Shown in pieces: positions 7,381 to 15,742 of a stretch of DNA of 37,026 nucleotides. Within the stretch, counting starts at the first letter, position 1, and each line of letters opens with the position of its first letter. The notes beneath the pieces are model-generated. The model saw nothing but the letters and a program-made list of their open reading frames with translations. It was not told the DNA's origin and ran no database searches. Where the stretch lies: contig JALNYB010000007.1 in NCBI GenBank assembly GCA_023230065.1, positions 1 to 37,026 on the forward strand. Direction: 5' to 3'. The translations under genes were made by a program, and so were the position numbers. The DNA comes from Candidatus Methanomethylophilaceae archaeon (lineage in GTDB: Archaea > Thermoplasmatota > Thermoplasmata > Methanomassiliicoccales > Methanomethylophilaceae).

Positions 7381-8646
7381 ATGGCAGAGACCATAACAGT
7401 CACTCAGTTGAACACAAGAGTAAAATCGATAATAACAAGTTCACCTGCGGTCAATGATGTTTGGGTACTGGGCGAAATATCCAATTTGAAGAAATATTCT
7501 TCTGGTCATTATTATTTCACATTGAAAGATAATGGCAGTGAGATACGTGGAGTATTATTCAAATCCTCACGCGGAAGAATAGATTTTGAACCACAAGACA
7601 ACATAAAGGTCACTGCATTCGGACATGTAGATCTATATGTTGAACGCGGATCTTATCAATTCATTGTAGAAACTATGAAGAAATCCGGTGTCGGAGACCT
7701 ATATTTAGCCTATGAGGCTTTGAAGAAGAAATTGGAAGCAGAAGGATTGTTCGATCAATCTAAAAAAAAGAAACTTCCGATTTATCCTAAGATAATAGGG
7801 GTTGTCACATCTCCCACTGGAGCTGTGATCCATGATATTATCACAACATCCGGACAAAGATTCCCTGCCGATATCCTTCTCGCACCTGCACAGGTGCAAG
7901 GAGAAGGATCGGCAGAATCCATCGCGGCGGGAATAGAACTCCTGAACAAAGCAGGAGTGGATGTCATAATAGTAGGAAGAGGTGGAGGTTCTATCGAGGA
8001 TCTTTGGGCATTCAACGAGGAACTCACCGCAAGGGCGATTGCAGGTTCCAAGGTTCCAATAATATCTGCTGTGGGTCACGAAACAGATTTCACCATTGCT
8101 GACCTGGTTGCCGATGTAAGAGCGCCTACTCCTACAGGAGCGGCAGAGATGGCCCTAAGAGACCGTAAAGAGGTCATCAAACAGCTAGACACTGACACTG
8201 TTAGGCTGACCAGATCACTATTTAATGTCATAGATAAGATGAGGAGCAGATTCAACATACTAGATTCTAAACTATCTCCAAAACGTGCAGAAGAGAGGGT
8301 TGCCATGTACTCAATGCGTCTTGATGAAATATCATCTAAAATGGCATCATTCCTGAAAGATAAAGTAGAGATAATGCGTAGAAAATACATTGTACTGGAT
8401 TCCAGACTGGAACCTCTTGCAAAGAATATAGTCGATAATGGCATGTCTGCGATAGATCAATACTCGAAACGCCTGGAAGGATTGAATCCTTACAATGTTC
8501 TCGGTAGAGGATATAGTTTCATCACAGATAAGAAAGGAAAAACATTGACATCGGCAACCGCCGTAAAAATCGGTTCTGATATAAATATCAGAATGAAAGA
8601 TGGAATAATAAACGCAGAGATCAAAAAAGTAGAGTTGAAAAAATGA
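7381..8646 (+). CDS. xseA: Exodeoxyribonuclease VII large subunit
   Basis: Exo VII degrades single-stranded DNA from both ends to short oligonucleotides. The 421-residue protein has an N-terminal OB fold (about residues 5-105, starting ITVTQLNTRVKSII), then the catalytic domain with the hallmark stretches GRGGGSIEDLWAFNEE (about 199-214) and GHETDFTIADLVADVRAPTPTGAAE (about 230-254, split in two conserved blocks). A long helical region (about 260-360) is the coiled coil that binds the small subunit. Length and motifs match bacterial XseA, which is uncommon in archaea. The gene overlaps xseB by 4 nt (ATGA), so the two subunits should be made together. Confidence 0.95.
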   Translation: MAETITVTQLNTRVKSIITSSPAVNDVWVLGEISNLKKYSSGHYYFTLKDNGSEIRGVLFKSSRGRIDFEPQDNIKVTAFGHVDLYVERGSYQFIVETMKKSGVGDLYLAYEALKKKLEAEGLFDQSKKKKLPIYPKIIGVVTSPTGAVIHDIITTSGQRFPADILLAPAQVQGEGSAESIAAGIELLNKAGVDVIIVGRGGGSIEDLWAFNEELTARAIAGSKVPIISAVGHETDFTIADLVADVRAPTPTGAAEMALRDRKEVIKQLDTDTVRLTRSLFNVIDKMRSRFNILDSKLSPKRAEERVAMYSMRLDEISSKMASFLKDKVEIMRRKYIVLDSRLEPLAKNIVDNGMSAIDQYSKRLEGLNPYNVLGRGYSFITDKKGKTLTSATAVKIGSDINIRMKDGIINAEIKKVELKK

Positions 8647-8888
8647 ATGAAGACATAGATAAAATGACATTCGAAGAGAGCATAAACACACTCGAACAGA
8701 TGGTAAAAGAATTAGAGAACGGCGGACTGGACCTAGATAAAAGTTTAGAGGTATATGAAAGGGCGATAGTGCTTAGAGACCACTGCAAAAAGATATTGGA
8801 TGAAAGCGATCGTAAAGTTCAAAAAATAATGGAAACAGCTGGAACCATCAAAAAAGAAGAATTCAACATTGATCCATCCAAAGAGTAA
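8643..8888 (+). CDS. xseB: Exodeoxyribonuclease VII small subunit
   Basis: The 81-residue helical protein matches XseB, which binds the coiled coil of XseA in several copies. The family core is MTFEESINTLEQMVKELENG, near residues 8-27, followed by LDLDKSLEVYERAI. It starts inside the last codons of xseA (ATGA overlap). Its 3' end overlaps the 3' end of the convergent DUF4435 gene by 26 nt, so the two transcripts are antisense to each other there. Confidence 0.93.
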   Translation: MNEDIDKMTFEESINTLEQMVKELENGGLDLDKSLEVYERAIVLRDHCKKILDESDRKVQKIMETAGTIKKEEFNIDPSKE

Positions 8889-9723
8889 GGTTATACTTCA
8901 TACTCCACTGCAGAGTATCCTTGTAAAGATCCGTCTCTCTGAAATCGTCATATCCAAATGCAAGTCTTAACGCACCACCAAGTTTACCGGCATTCATAGA
9001 ACAGCAGTTATATGAACCGAATACATTGACAAAACCTATCAGAAGTATGAATACGGCATCATGTCCTCTTGCTGCTATCCACGGATCATCAAGAAGTTCC
9101 TCTTCACTCTCTATTTTATCAATCAGCTCTTTTTTACCAATACTCTTACTTGATGAATGCATGAAAACATAATCTACCATTCTCTTTACATCTATGGCTA
9201 ATGTCTTCTTATCGATGAAATTATAATATTCAAGATCCTTGAATGACAGACCTATATTGTCACGAACCGAGATATACATCAATAATCCGATTGGATAACT
9301 AGACCTTGCTATAACATCCCTAACCTTTCCGAACCTTTTTTCGAATTGCGACAATGCATCTTGATCCGCATACTCTGTAAGGACATAATCAAGCGCGCTT
9401 GTACGGAGTATTGTAGTCTCCAGATCTCTCTCATCAGTCACGAATATTGGAGGGCTGTACATCTTTCCGATCAAATGATCAATATCAGCATCGATGATGC
9501 CCAGGATCTTCTGATCGTTCCTTTTCCCTCTGCATTCTGCCACAGAATGTCTTACATTATCTTTAGAATACGCAATAACTACCTTTGCACCATCCTTATC
9601 GATGAATTTACTGTAAAGCCTACTGTCTGTGATACCCTCAACAACAAGAACCGTGCCTTTGAACGCAGATCTCAGCATCGAGATCTCATTGGCAATATCC
9701 GATGCGGTAATATTATCGATCAT
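8863..9723 (-). CDS. DUF4435 / TOPRIM-like protein, PARIS AriB-like candidate effector
   Basis: The 286-residue protein has TOPRIM-type marks: LVVEGITDSRLY with Glu 29, then GIIDADID with Asp 78, 80 and 82, and a following RDLETTIL. The C-terminal stretch ARGHDAVFILLIGF is also typical of DUF4435. In the PARIS anti-phage system a DUF4435 protein (AriB) is held inactive by an ABC-type ATPase (AriA) and, once released, acts as a nuclease on host tRNA. Here the ATPase gene lies directly upstream and overlaps by 11 nt, with a ribosome site (AAGGT) before this ATG. Assignment to DUF4435 is from motifs and context; other ATPase-TOPRIM pairs (OLD-like) remain possible. The 3' end overlaps xseB. Confidence 0.75.
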   Translation of the reverse strand: MIDNITASDIANEISMLRSAFKGTVLVVEGITDSRLYSKFIDKDGAKVVIAYSKDNVRHSVAECRGKRNDQKILGIIDADIDHLIGKMYSPPIFVTDERDLETTILRTSALDYVLTEYADQDALSQFEKRFGKVRDVIARSSYPIGLLMYISVRDNIGLSFKDLEYYNFIDKKTLAIDVKRMVDYVFMHSSSKSIGKKELIDKIESEEELLDDPWIAARGHDAVFILLIGFVNVFGSYNCCSMNAGKLGGALRLAFGYDDFRETDLYKDTLQWSMKYNLTLWMDQC

Positions 9724-10756
9724 CTTCTACCTTCAGTTCAATAGCAAGATCCCAATTATCATGTATTATCTGAGGCGAATGCGTTGCAATTATTATATGC
9801 AAATTTCTCAATCTTGCTAGATCTATTAACGTCTTACCAAGCTGTTGTTGCCATGTTATATGGAGAGATATTTCCGGTTCATCGATTATTGCCAATGATC
9901 CAGGTTTAGTCTGGAATAAAAGACGATAGAATATTACAAGGATCTCTTTCTCTCCTGATGAAAGCTTAGAAATGGGCAAGGCGGTTCCATTATCCATTCT
10001 TGCTGTAAGAATACCATTCTCATTGACATAAATTCCTTTGTTGACATATATGTTATTCACAATATCCATATAAACGATAATAGATTCTGCCAGATCGTAA
10101 TATTTGTTAACATATTCATTGATAGAATATGCAAGATCATAGTAATCTTTACGATACTCCATTATCTCAAATCTTGTAGGTGGGAATCTATATCCTGGTG
10201 GCATATCGGGCTCAAATCCAGCCTGTTTTATGAAATCCAATTTTGCTTTGAGATCCTTTGACCAGAATTCTAACTCATCATCGGAATATTTTTTTCTACC
10301 TTCTATCGGAGGAATGATGAGTTCGCAATGCTCAAATGCATACTTCATCTTCTCTGTCAGCTCTCTCATATATACATCCAATGACGAGACCAGATATTCT
10401 CCTTCTTTGATAGTCATCCTTTCAGGCGAGATATATGTGACATCAAGGATCTTTTTAAGATCTTCAGAGGATAATTCTTCTTCGACCTCGTTCCTCTGCA
10501 TCTGTACAAGCAGCCCTTCATTGCCATTCTCGACAATAAGATTAGTACTATCATCAAATCCAAGATCCAATCTGTCAAACGGAGTTGCTTCGACTTCTGC
10601 GAGATCGCCATCGAGAACATTATAGATCAACTTCATCAAAGTGGATTTACCGAATCCGTTCTGTGAATGTATGAATGTTATATTGCCGTCGCTGAGATTA
10701 ACGTTATAATCATATTCCCCGAAAAGGCCGTAAATTGAAATGGATCTGATCATCAT
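9713..10756 (-). CDS. ABC-type AAA ATPase (AAA_21-like), PARIS AriA-like candidate sensor
   Basis: The 347-residue protein is an SMC/ABC-type ATPase without membrane segments. Walker A is SQNGFGKST (residues 31-39), the ABC signature is LSSGEKE (265-271), Walker B is AIIDEPE (289-295) and the switch His is in IIATHSPQ (about 322-329). The first Walker A position is Ser instead of the usual Gly. A helical insert of about 150 residues separates the two halves. In PARIS such an ATPase senses phage counter-defence proteins and releases the DUF4435 effector encoded next to it, and the same gene order is seen here. It is shorter than the AriA proteins I know of. Two adjacent ATG codons are possible; the first lies 28 nt from a TATA-like element. 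Confidence 0.8.
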   Translation of the reverse strand: MMIRSISIYGLFGEYDYNVNLSDGNITFIHSQNGFGKSTLMKLIYNVLDGDLAEVEATPFDRLDLGFDDSTNLIVENGNEGLLVQMQRNEVEEELSSEDLKKILDVTYISPERMTIKEGEYLVSSLDVYMRELTEKMKYAFEHCELIIPPIEGRKKYSDDELEFWSKDLKAKLDFIKQAGFEPDMPPGYRFPPTRFEIMEYRKDYYDLAYSINEYVNKYYDLAESIIVYMDIVNNIYVNKGIYVNENGILTARMDNGTALPISKLSSGEKEILVIFYRLLFQTKPGSLAIIDEPEISLHITWQQQLGKTLIDLARLRNLHIIIATHSPQIIHDNWDLAIELKVEDDR

Positions 10757-10780
10757 GGCACTGGTGTAATCTGCATAAAC

Positions 10781-10786
10781 GTATAG
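10781..10786 (-). promoter_or_regulatory. TATA-like element of the ATPase/DUF4435 operon
   Basis: Read on the minus strand this is CTATAC, about 28 nt before the ATPase ATG. It is partly covered by the inverted repeat at 10783-10799. Confidence 0.4.
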
Positions 10787-10799
10787 AAAACCTTTCTAT
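10783..10799. repeat. 17-bp inverted repeat, candidate operator of the defence-like operon
   Basis: ATAGAAA and TTTCTAT form a perfect 7-bp inverted repeat with a 3-nt spacer (ACC). It overlaps the TATA-like element of the ATPase gene and lies just upstream of the divergent TPR gene's promoter, where a bound repressor would block the basal factors. No dedicated regulator gene lies next to it. Confidence 0.45.
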
Positions 10800-10803
10800 C
10801 TCA

Positions 10804-10814
10804 AGTTTTATTTT
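10804..10814 (+). promoter_or_regulatory. TATA-like element of the TPR gene
   Basis: AAGTTTTATTT is centred about 29 nt before the ATG at 10838, and no ribosome site is seen, so a leaderless transcript is likely. Confidence 0.4.
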
Positions 10815-10837
10815 CTATTAACTTATGCAGTACTTTC

Positions 10838-11686
10838 ATGGACAAAGAGCGGGCCTTCAAAGAAGTTCAAAATAACATCAAAACTGGCAGATTTGATATT
10901 GTAGGACCTCAGATATCAGAGATCGTCTCTAACTATTCAAAAGACCCTTTCACTTTACTCACCTGCGCATCACTACTAAAGGTAACTGAAGATGACAACA
11001 GAATGTCAGATGTCATTAAACTCATAATGAATTGTCTTCCAGAGACAGAGGGTTCTAGATTCGAGATCGCCGTAGGTCTCAGAGGATTAGGATTTCAAGT
11101 CTATGCAGAATCCATACTCTGTGATCTAGAAAAGACAGATGAGATTCTAAAAGAACTTTCCAAAGCATATTTCGATATGAACAAATACGAAAAAGCTCTT
11201 GAATATCAAAATTATATTGAAATATCTACGATTGATGATGAAATTTTCACAATCCGTATTTTATGTGCCATGAAAGATTATGATAAAGCCGCTGAGAAGG
11301 CTAAATCCATATTGAAAGAATTTCCCTTAGATTATGAAGCTCAAAAATGTTACTGCTCTGTGCTTCTGTCATCAGGACAGCAAAAAGAAGCTGAAAAATT
11401 TGTAAAGGGCAAACTAAAAGAAAATAAAACATCTGCCGATACGAATGCACTTGTCTCTTATTTCCTATGGATAACCGGAAGATCAACAGCCGCAGGCGGA
11501 TATGCTGCAAAGGCTATCAAAATAGATGATGATCACCTCGGAGCTTTGGAAATACTAGCATATTGCCTTATAGATAAAAACAAAATACCAGAAGCTAAAA
11601 TAGTTGCTGGTGCCATCAATGAAAAGGCTTCTGGTCATCCTGCAGTCATCAGAATACTTGATATGTGCAAACAACACAGATCATGA
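10838..11686 (+). CDS. Tetratricopeptide-repeat-like helical protein
   Basis: The 282-residue soluble protein is almost entirely helical, with TPR-like pairs such as LSKAYFDMNKYEKALEYQ (about residues 110-127), IRILCAMKDYDKAAEKAKSI (about 137-156) and a last repeat near 235-262. Repeats of this sort form a scaffold for protein contacts; no catalytic motif is present. It is transcribed divergently from the ATPase/DUF4435 operon across an 81-nt gap, and its stop codon is 1 nt from the stop of the convergent trkH. The specific partner is unknown. It could belong to the defence-like locus or be an unrelated housekeeping protein; the sequence does not tell. Confidence 0.75.
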   Translation: MDKERAFKEVQNNIKTGRFDIVGPQISEIVSNYSKDPFTLLTCASLLKVTEDDNRMSDVIKLIMNCLPETEGSRFEIAVGLRGLGFQVYAESILCDLEKTDEILKELSKAYFDMNKYEKALEYQNYIEISTIDDEIFTIRILCAMKDYDKAAEKAKSILKEFPLDYEAQKCYCSVLLSSGQQKEAEKFVKGKLKENKTSADTNALVSYFLWITGRSTAAGGYAAKAIKIDDDHLGALEILAYCLIDKNKIPEAKIVAGAINEKASGHPAVIRILDMCKQHRS

Positions 11687-11687
11687 A

Positions 11688-13277
11688 TCACTTTCTTCCA
11701 TAATGATAGTGAGATATCGTATCCATTGCATTTTTACCCTTGAAAGTCACTGAATCATTCTTACGCATATTGAGTCTGACATCCTTCCAGAATGATCTTG
11801 TGAATATCATGATTGCCATGAATACTTCCAGACGACCCAACCACATGACGAACGATAAGAACAGCTTTGTTACATCCGTAAGAACTGCATAATTTCCAAA
11901 AGGTCCAAAATCTCCAAAACCCATTCCTGCATTACCCAAAGTGCACACGGTAAGTCCGATTGCGTTTAAAAAATTCATATTTGGTTCTGAAAATAGCAAA
12001 AATACCACTGTTATGAATCCTGTGACCAAGAACAACAAAACTATCACAATTGCCGATGTCACTGAAGAATTATCAATAGATACTCCATCAAGCTTTACAT
12101 CTTTCACTGCATTTGGATGAAGCATCTTGTATAGTCCATTCATCACATATGATTTCACTAAAAGAATCCTATATATCTTGATACCTCCCGCAGGTGTACC
12201 AGACATTGAGCCGAAAATACCAACCATCGCAAGAATTCCGAACACAGCTACAGGCCAAACAGTGTAATCTGTGATAGCAAATCCTGTAGTTGTTCCAAGA
12301 GATACCACAGTGAACAATACTTCCCAAACCGTATTACCTGTTGAATCCGGTGTAAAATCAGATATAGAACTACTAGCTCCAATTATGACAATAGCAGAAA
12401 TTATTGCTGTTGTGACCGCGAACCAGATGAATGTCCAAACGAATTCCTGACTTCTTACATATGCCTTGAAGTCGCGTTTGTAAATGGCTCTGTAATGCAG
12501 ATAAAAGTTCGTACCTCCTAAGAACATGAACACGAGCACTATGCCCTGAACCAACATGGAATAATTCATTATACTAGTTGATGAGACCATCATACCACCT
12601 GTTGATATGGTAGACATGGTCATGCATACAGACTCGAAGACGTTGACATCACTGATGTATAGAAGTATCATTTCCGCAAAGGTCAACATAATGTAAATGT
12701 AAATGTAGCTTAAAGCAGCACTTTTCATCTTCATGGAGAAATTCGCATTTCCAGAACCTGCCAATTCATTATTGAGAAAAGCACGTCCGCCTATACCCAT
12801 CATAGGCAGTAGGAACATGAAAATAAGAACCACAGATATACCACCAACCCACTGAATGAATGATCTCCAGAACAGCAAACTGTATGGTAAATTGAAATCC
12901 GTAACAATAGACGCCCCTGTGGTCGTAAATCCACTGACACCTTCAAAAACAGAATCTGCAAATGAGAATCCATAGAGATAGAAGGGCACTGCACTTACGA
13001 TGAAGGCCATAAGCCATGCGAAAGACATCATCAAGATACCTAACACAGGCTGAAGCGTGTGATTGCTCTTAAAGCACAAGAACTGGAACAAACCCATTAC
13101 AATAAGCAAAGGTGCCAAACAGATAAAATGCAGAAAACTCTCGCCGTAGAGGATTGCAACTATGCATGGAACCAGAAGCATTATTCCCAATCCTACTTCC
13201 ACCATACCGAGTATCTTAACGAAACTGCTTTCCCATCTTGCAAGATGCTGTAAACCTACACGGGTAGTCTCAAACAT
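11688..13277 (-). CDS. trkH: TrkH/KtrB-family potassium channel subunit
   Basis: The 529-residue membrane protein has the four pore loops of the Trk/Ktr/HKT superfamily, each with its filter glycine: SGFTTTGAS (near residue 115), STISTGGMM (near 222), SLGTTTGFAI (near 330) and TLGNAGMGFGDFG (near 450). It forms the K+ pore in the membrane and is gated by the cytosolic TrkA ring encoded directly upstream. The gene starts 3 nt after trkA and has GGAG 9 nt before its ATG, so the two are one transcription unit. The length is slightly above that of typical TrkH because of the basic C-terminal tail. Confidence 0.93.
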   Translation of the reverse strand: MFETTRVGLQHLARWESSFVKILGMVEVGLGIMLLVPCIVAILYGESFLHFICLAPLLIVMGLFQFLCFKSNHTLQPVLGILMMSFAWLMAFIVSAVPFYLYGFSFADSVFEGVSGFTTTGASIVTDFNLPYSLLFWRSFIQWVGGISVVLIFMFLLPMMGIGGRAFLNNELAGSGNANFSMKMKSAALSYIYIYIMLTFAEMILLYISDVNVFESVCMTMSTISTGGMMVSSTSIMNYSMLVQGIVLVFMFLGGTNFYLHYRAIYKRDFKAYVRSQEFVWTFIWFAVTTAIISAIVIIGASSSISDFTPDSTGNTVWEVLFTVVSLGTTTGFAITDYTVWPVAVFGILAMVGIFGSMSGTPAGGIKIYRILLVKSYVMNGLYKMLHPNAVKDVKLDGVSIDNSSVTSAIVIVLLFLVTGFITVVFLLFSEPNMNFLNAIGLTVCTLGNAGMGFGDFGPFGNYAVLTDVTKLFLSFVMWLGRLEVFMAIMIFTRSFWKDVRLNMRKNDSVTFKGKNAMDTISHYHYGRK

Positions 13278-13280
13278 TAA

Positions 13281-14633
13281 TTACAGCTCCAACGGAGTCT
13301 TTTGTCCAAGCAATTTAGATAACTTGACCGGATTGACCATATGAGTGAACAATAATATCTTATCGCCTGAATTAAAAATTGTATCCATTTTAGGATAGAT
13401 CATTTTACCATCCCTCAGAATCGCCGCTATACGAACGCCGTACGGTATACCTATATCTCCCAGACAATGATCTGTCAAAATAGATTTATTATCGATGGTA
13501 ACACTGAAGAAGAATTCATCCTCGTGATCCATTATAAGTATAGCATTATCGTCGAATACAAGGTTCTTGGTTATCTCGTTGGAAATTACACGATGATACC
13601 CTATGATAGATTCTATTCCGGTATATTTGAAGATCTCCTCATATTCTTCGGTCGAATATCTTGTTATGATCTTACTGGTCCCGAATTTTAATGCAGCCAT
13701 ACATGCAAGAAGATTACGTTCGTCCATTGACGATACACTAATGATGACGTCTGCCCTCTGAACATTCTCTGCCCTTAGAGTCATAGGATCTACTATATCC
13801 GCATTCACGACAATGACATCACTGAGCTCTCTTGCAGCATTCTTACAAGCTTCTTCATCTTTATCGATGATCTTAACGAATCTCTTCTTTCCACTCTGCA
13901 ATATAGCTTTTGCAACCGCAATACCGACAACACTTGCACCTAGAATGACAAATTCTTTTGCATCTTTCTCGATACCGATTAATTTATTGACTGCCTCCAT
14001 GGTCTCCGGGCTTCCAAGAACACATATTCTATCATCTATGTGAATTTCAGCCGTTTCATTATTGATGATGACGTTATCGCCACGGTAGATAGCAACGACC
14101 GTACAATTCTCAGGAATATCGAGATCCATTACGACCTTTCCGATGAGATCATGACCTTTATCAACCCTGAATGTAGCAAATGCAACATTCATACTGCTGA
14201 TATAATCGTAAGTAACAGAATTTTCCATTATAGCTAATTTAGTGATCTTTTCTGCAGTAATAAGCTCAGGAGATATCAGCAGGTCGACTCCCTCAACACC
14301 TTCTCCGCTTGTTTTGATAATATAGTCGGGATCTCTTAAACATGCAACTGTCGTAATCGATTTTTTTATACGCTTGGCCATTAAACAAATGAAAAGGTTA
14401 AGACCATCCTCAGGAACTGCGGATAATATTATGTCCGCATCTATTCTCGCAATAGCTTCCTTGAGAACCTTGGGATTGCTTCCATCCTCATGAAGAACAG
14501 ATACATTCAACAAACTCTTCACATTGTCCGCTTTGACTGAATCCTTCTCAATAACGAGTACATCATGAACTTTACATAATGCCTCTGCGGATGTGAATCC
14601 AACATTACCTGCTCCGACGATTATGACCTTCAT
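13281..14633 (-). CDS. trkA: TrkA, NAD(H)-binding regulatory subunit of Trk K+ uptake
   Basis: The 450-residue protein has two RCK repeats. Each opens with a Rossmann dinucleotide site: VIIVGAGNVGFTSAEAL (residues 3-19) and FVILGASVVGIAVAKAIL (about 228-245), each followed by a C-terminal TrkA_C-type domain. It binds nucleotides and gates the TrkH pore from the cytoplasmic side. The gene is first in trkA-trkH. The promoter region (14634-14690) carries a possible TATA and an imperfect inverted repeat; no ribosome site precedes the ATG. Confidence 0.94.
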   Translation of the reverse strand: MKVIIVGAGNVGFTSAEALCKVHDVLVIEKDSVKADNVKSLLNVSVLHEDGSNPKVLKEAIARIDADIILSAVPEDGLNLFICLMAKRIKKSITTVACLRDPDYIIKTSGEGVEGVDLLISPELITAEKITKLAIMENSVTYDYISSMNVAFATFRVDKGHDLIGKVVMDLDIPENCTVVAIYRGDNVIINNETAEIHIDDRICVLGSPETMEAVNKLIGIEKDAKEFVILGASVVGIAVAKAILQSGKKRFVKIIDKDEEACKNAARELSDVIVVNADIVDPMTLRAENVQRADVIISVSSMDERNLLACMAALKFGTSKIITRYSTEEYEEIFKYTGIESIIGYHRVISNEITKNLVFDDNAILIMDHEDEFFFSVTIDNKSILTDHCLGDIGIPYGVRIAAILRDGKMIYPKMDTIFNSGDKILLFTHMVNPVKLSKLLGQKTPLEL

Positions 14634-14663
14634 CAGTAACGCCTACAGTTACCTTACAAATCT

Positions 14664-14687
14664 TGATAGTTAAAGGCTTTGCTATCA
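14664..14687. repeat. Imperfect inverted repeat at the trkA promoter
   Basis: TGATAG and CTATCA (6 bp each) enclose a second pair, AAAG and CTTT, around a single G. It covers the TATA-like TTTAACTATC of trkA on the minus strand, so it could be an operator, or a chance hairpin in AT-rich DNA. The rest of the gap (14690-14788) has T-runs on the minus strand that may end the nadA transcript. Confidence 0.3.
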
Positions 14688-14788
14688 TAATAGAATTATT
14701 TTCAGTCGCAGAACACACTATTTTTAAAAAAGATATGCAAAATCACATGTTTTAATAAAATTGTATGACACTAACCAACAGACGATTG

Positions 14789-15688
14789 TCATATTAGGTC
14801 CGTCATTCTTTTTACAGGCTTGTAGGCCTTATTGATGATGTCCGCGTCAAGAATTATCTCTCCCTCGCCCGTTTCTAATGTATTGAGAATGGACTCGGGC
14901 TCGATCATCTTCATAGTCATACAGACGGCCTGCAGAGGGAAGTAGAATTTTTTCCCGGGACATTCCTTCTCAAGCCTATACTTCATTCCTACTTCCGTGA
15001 GAATGATAAACTCATCTGCGTTCAGTTGTTTTGCTAATTTGAGGATCTTCTCTGTAGAACCGATATGATCAGAAATATTCAGAACATCCATTCTACACTC
15101 GGGATGCGCCATAACTATAGCCTCAGGGTGTTTAGCCTTCAAATCCTGTACTTGTTTAACAGTGATACACTGGTGTACAGGACAGAATCCATCCCACAAT
15201 TTAATGTCTTTATCCGATCTTGAAGCGACATACGCTCCTAAGTTCTTATCCGGAACAAATAATACATTCTTTTCATACAGCGAATTGACCACATTCTCTG
15301 CATTGGATGAGGTGCAGCAGACATCCATCTCGGTCTTCGCTTCCGCTGTACTGTTGACATATCCTACAACAGCATAACCGGGATTTGCAATCTTTGCAGC
15401 CCTTATTTGCTCTGCACTGCACATAGATGCCATAGCACAGTGCGCTTCTGGTTCAGGCAATAGAACGATTTTATTCGGACTAAGTATCTTGGCAGTCTCT
15501 CCCATGAAGGATACACCACAAAAAACTATGACGTCCGCTTCTGTATTAGCTGCTATGATTGAAAGTCCCAAGGAATCTCCAACAAAATCCGCCAGATCCT
15601 GAACTTCCGATGAAGTATAGTTATGAGCTAATATGACCGCATTCTTTTCCTTCTTTAATTGAAGGATGCGCTCCGTTACCGATGCCAT
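14789..15688 (-). CDS. nadA: Quinolinate synthase A
   Basis: NadA condenses iminoaspartate with dihydroxyacetone phosphate to quinolinate, the precursor of NAD, using a [4Fe-4S] cluster. Family marks are ILAHNYTSSEVQDLADFVGDSL near the N-terminus (split by positions 18-39) and the three cluster cysteines in VFCGVSFMGE, AHPECRMD and QAVCMTMK. I choose the ATG at 15688 (299 residues) rather than 15709, because the TATA element TTTAAA (15712-15717) lies 26 nt before it, the expected distance for a leaderless mRNA, and because the longer form adds seven residues with no family match. No nadB or nadC lies nearby. Confidence 0.93.
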   Translation of the reverse strand: MASVTERILQLKKEKNAVILAHNYTSSEVQDLADFVGDSLGLSIIAANTEADVIVFCGVSFMGETAKILSPNKIVLLPEPEAHCAMASMCSAEQIRAAKIANPGYAVVGYVNSTAEAKTEMDVCCTSSNAENVVNSLYEKNVLFVPDKNLGAYVASRSDKDIKLWDGFCPVHQCITVKQVQDLKAKHPEAIVMAHPECRMDVLNISDHIGSTEKILKLAKQLNADEFIILTEVGMKYRLEKECPGKKFYFPLQAVCMTMKMIEPESILNTLETGEGEIILDADIINKAYKPVKRMTDLI

Positions 15689-15711
15689 ATATCGGGGTAT
15701 TTCACACATCC

Positions 15712-15717
15712 TTTAAA
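15712..15717. promoter_or_regulatory. Palindromic TATA element shared by nadA and mptD
   Basis: TTTAAA is its own reverse complement. Its centre is 26 nt from the nadA ATG (15688, minus strand) and 28 nt from the mptD ATG (15743, plus strand), and the 54-nt gap holds no other TATA candidate. The purine-rich flank (AAGA on the nadA strand) resembles a BRE and would favour nadA. Confidence 0.5.
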
Positions 15718-15742
15718 TCTTACGCCTGAATTACCCAAATCG

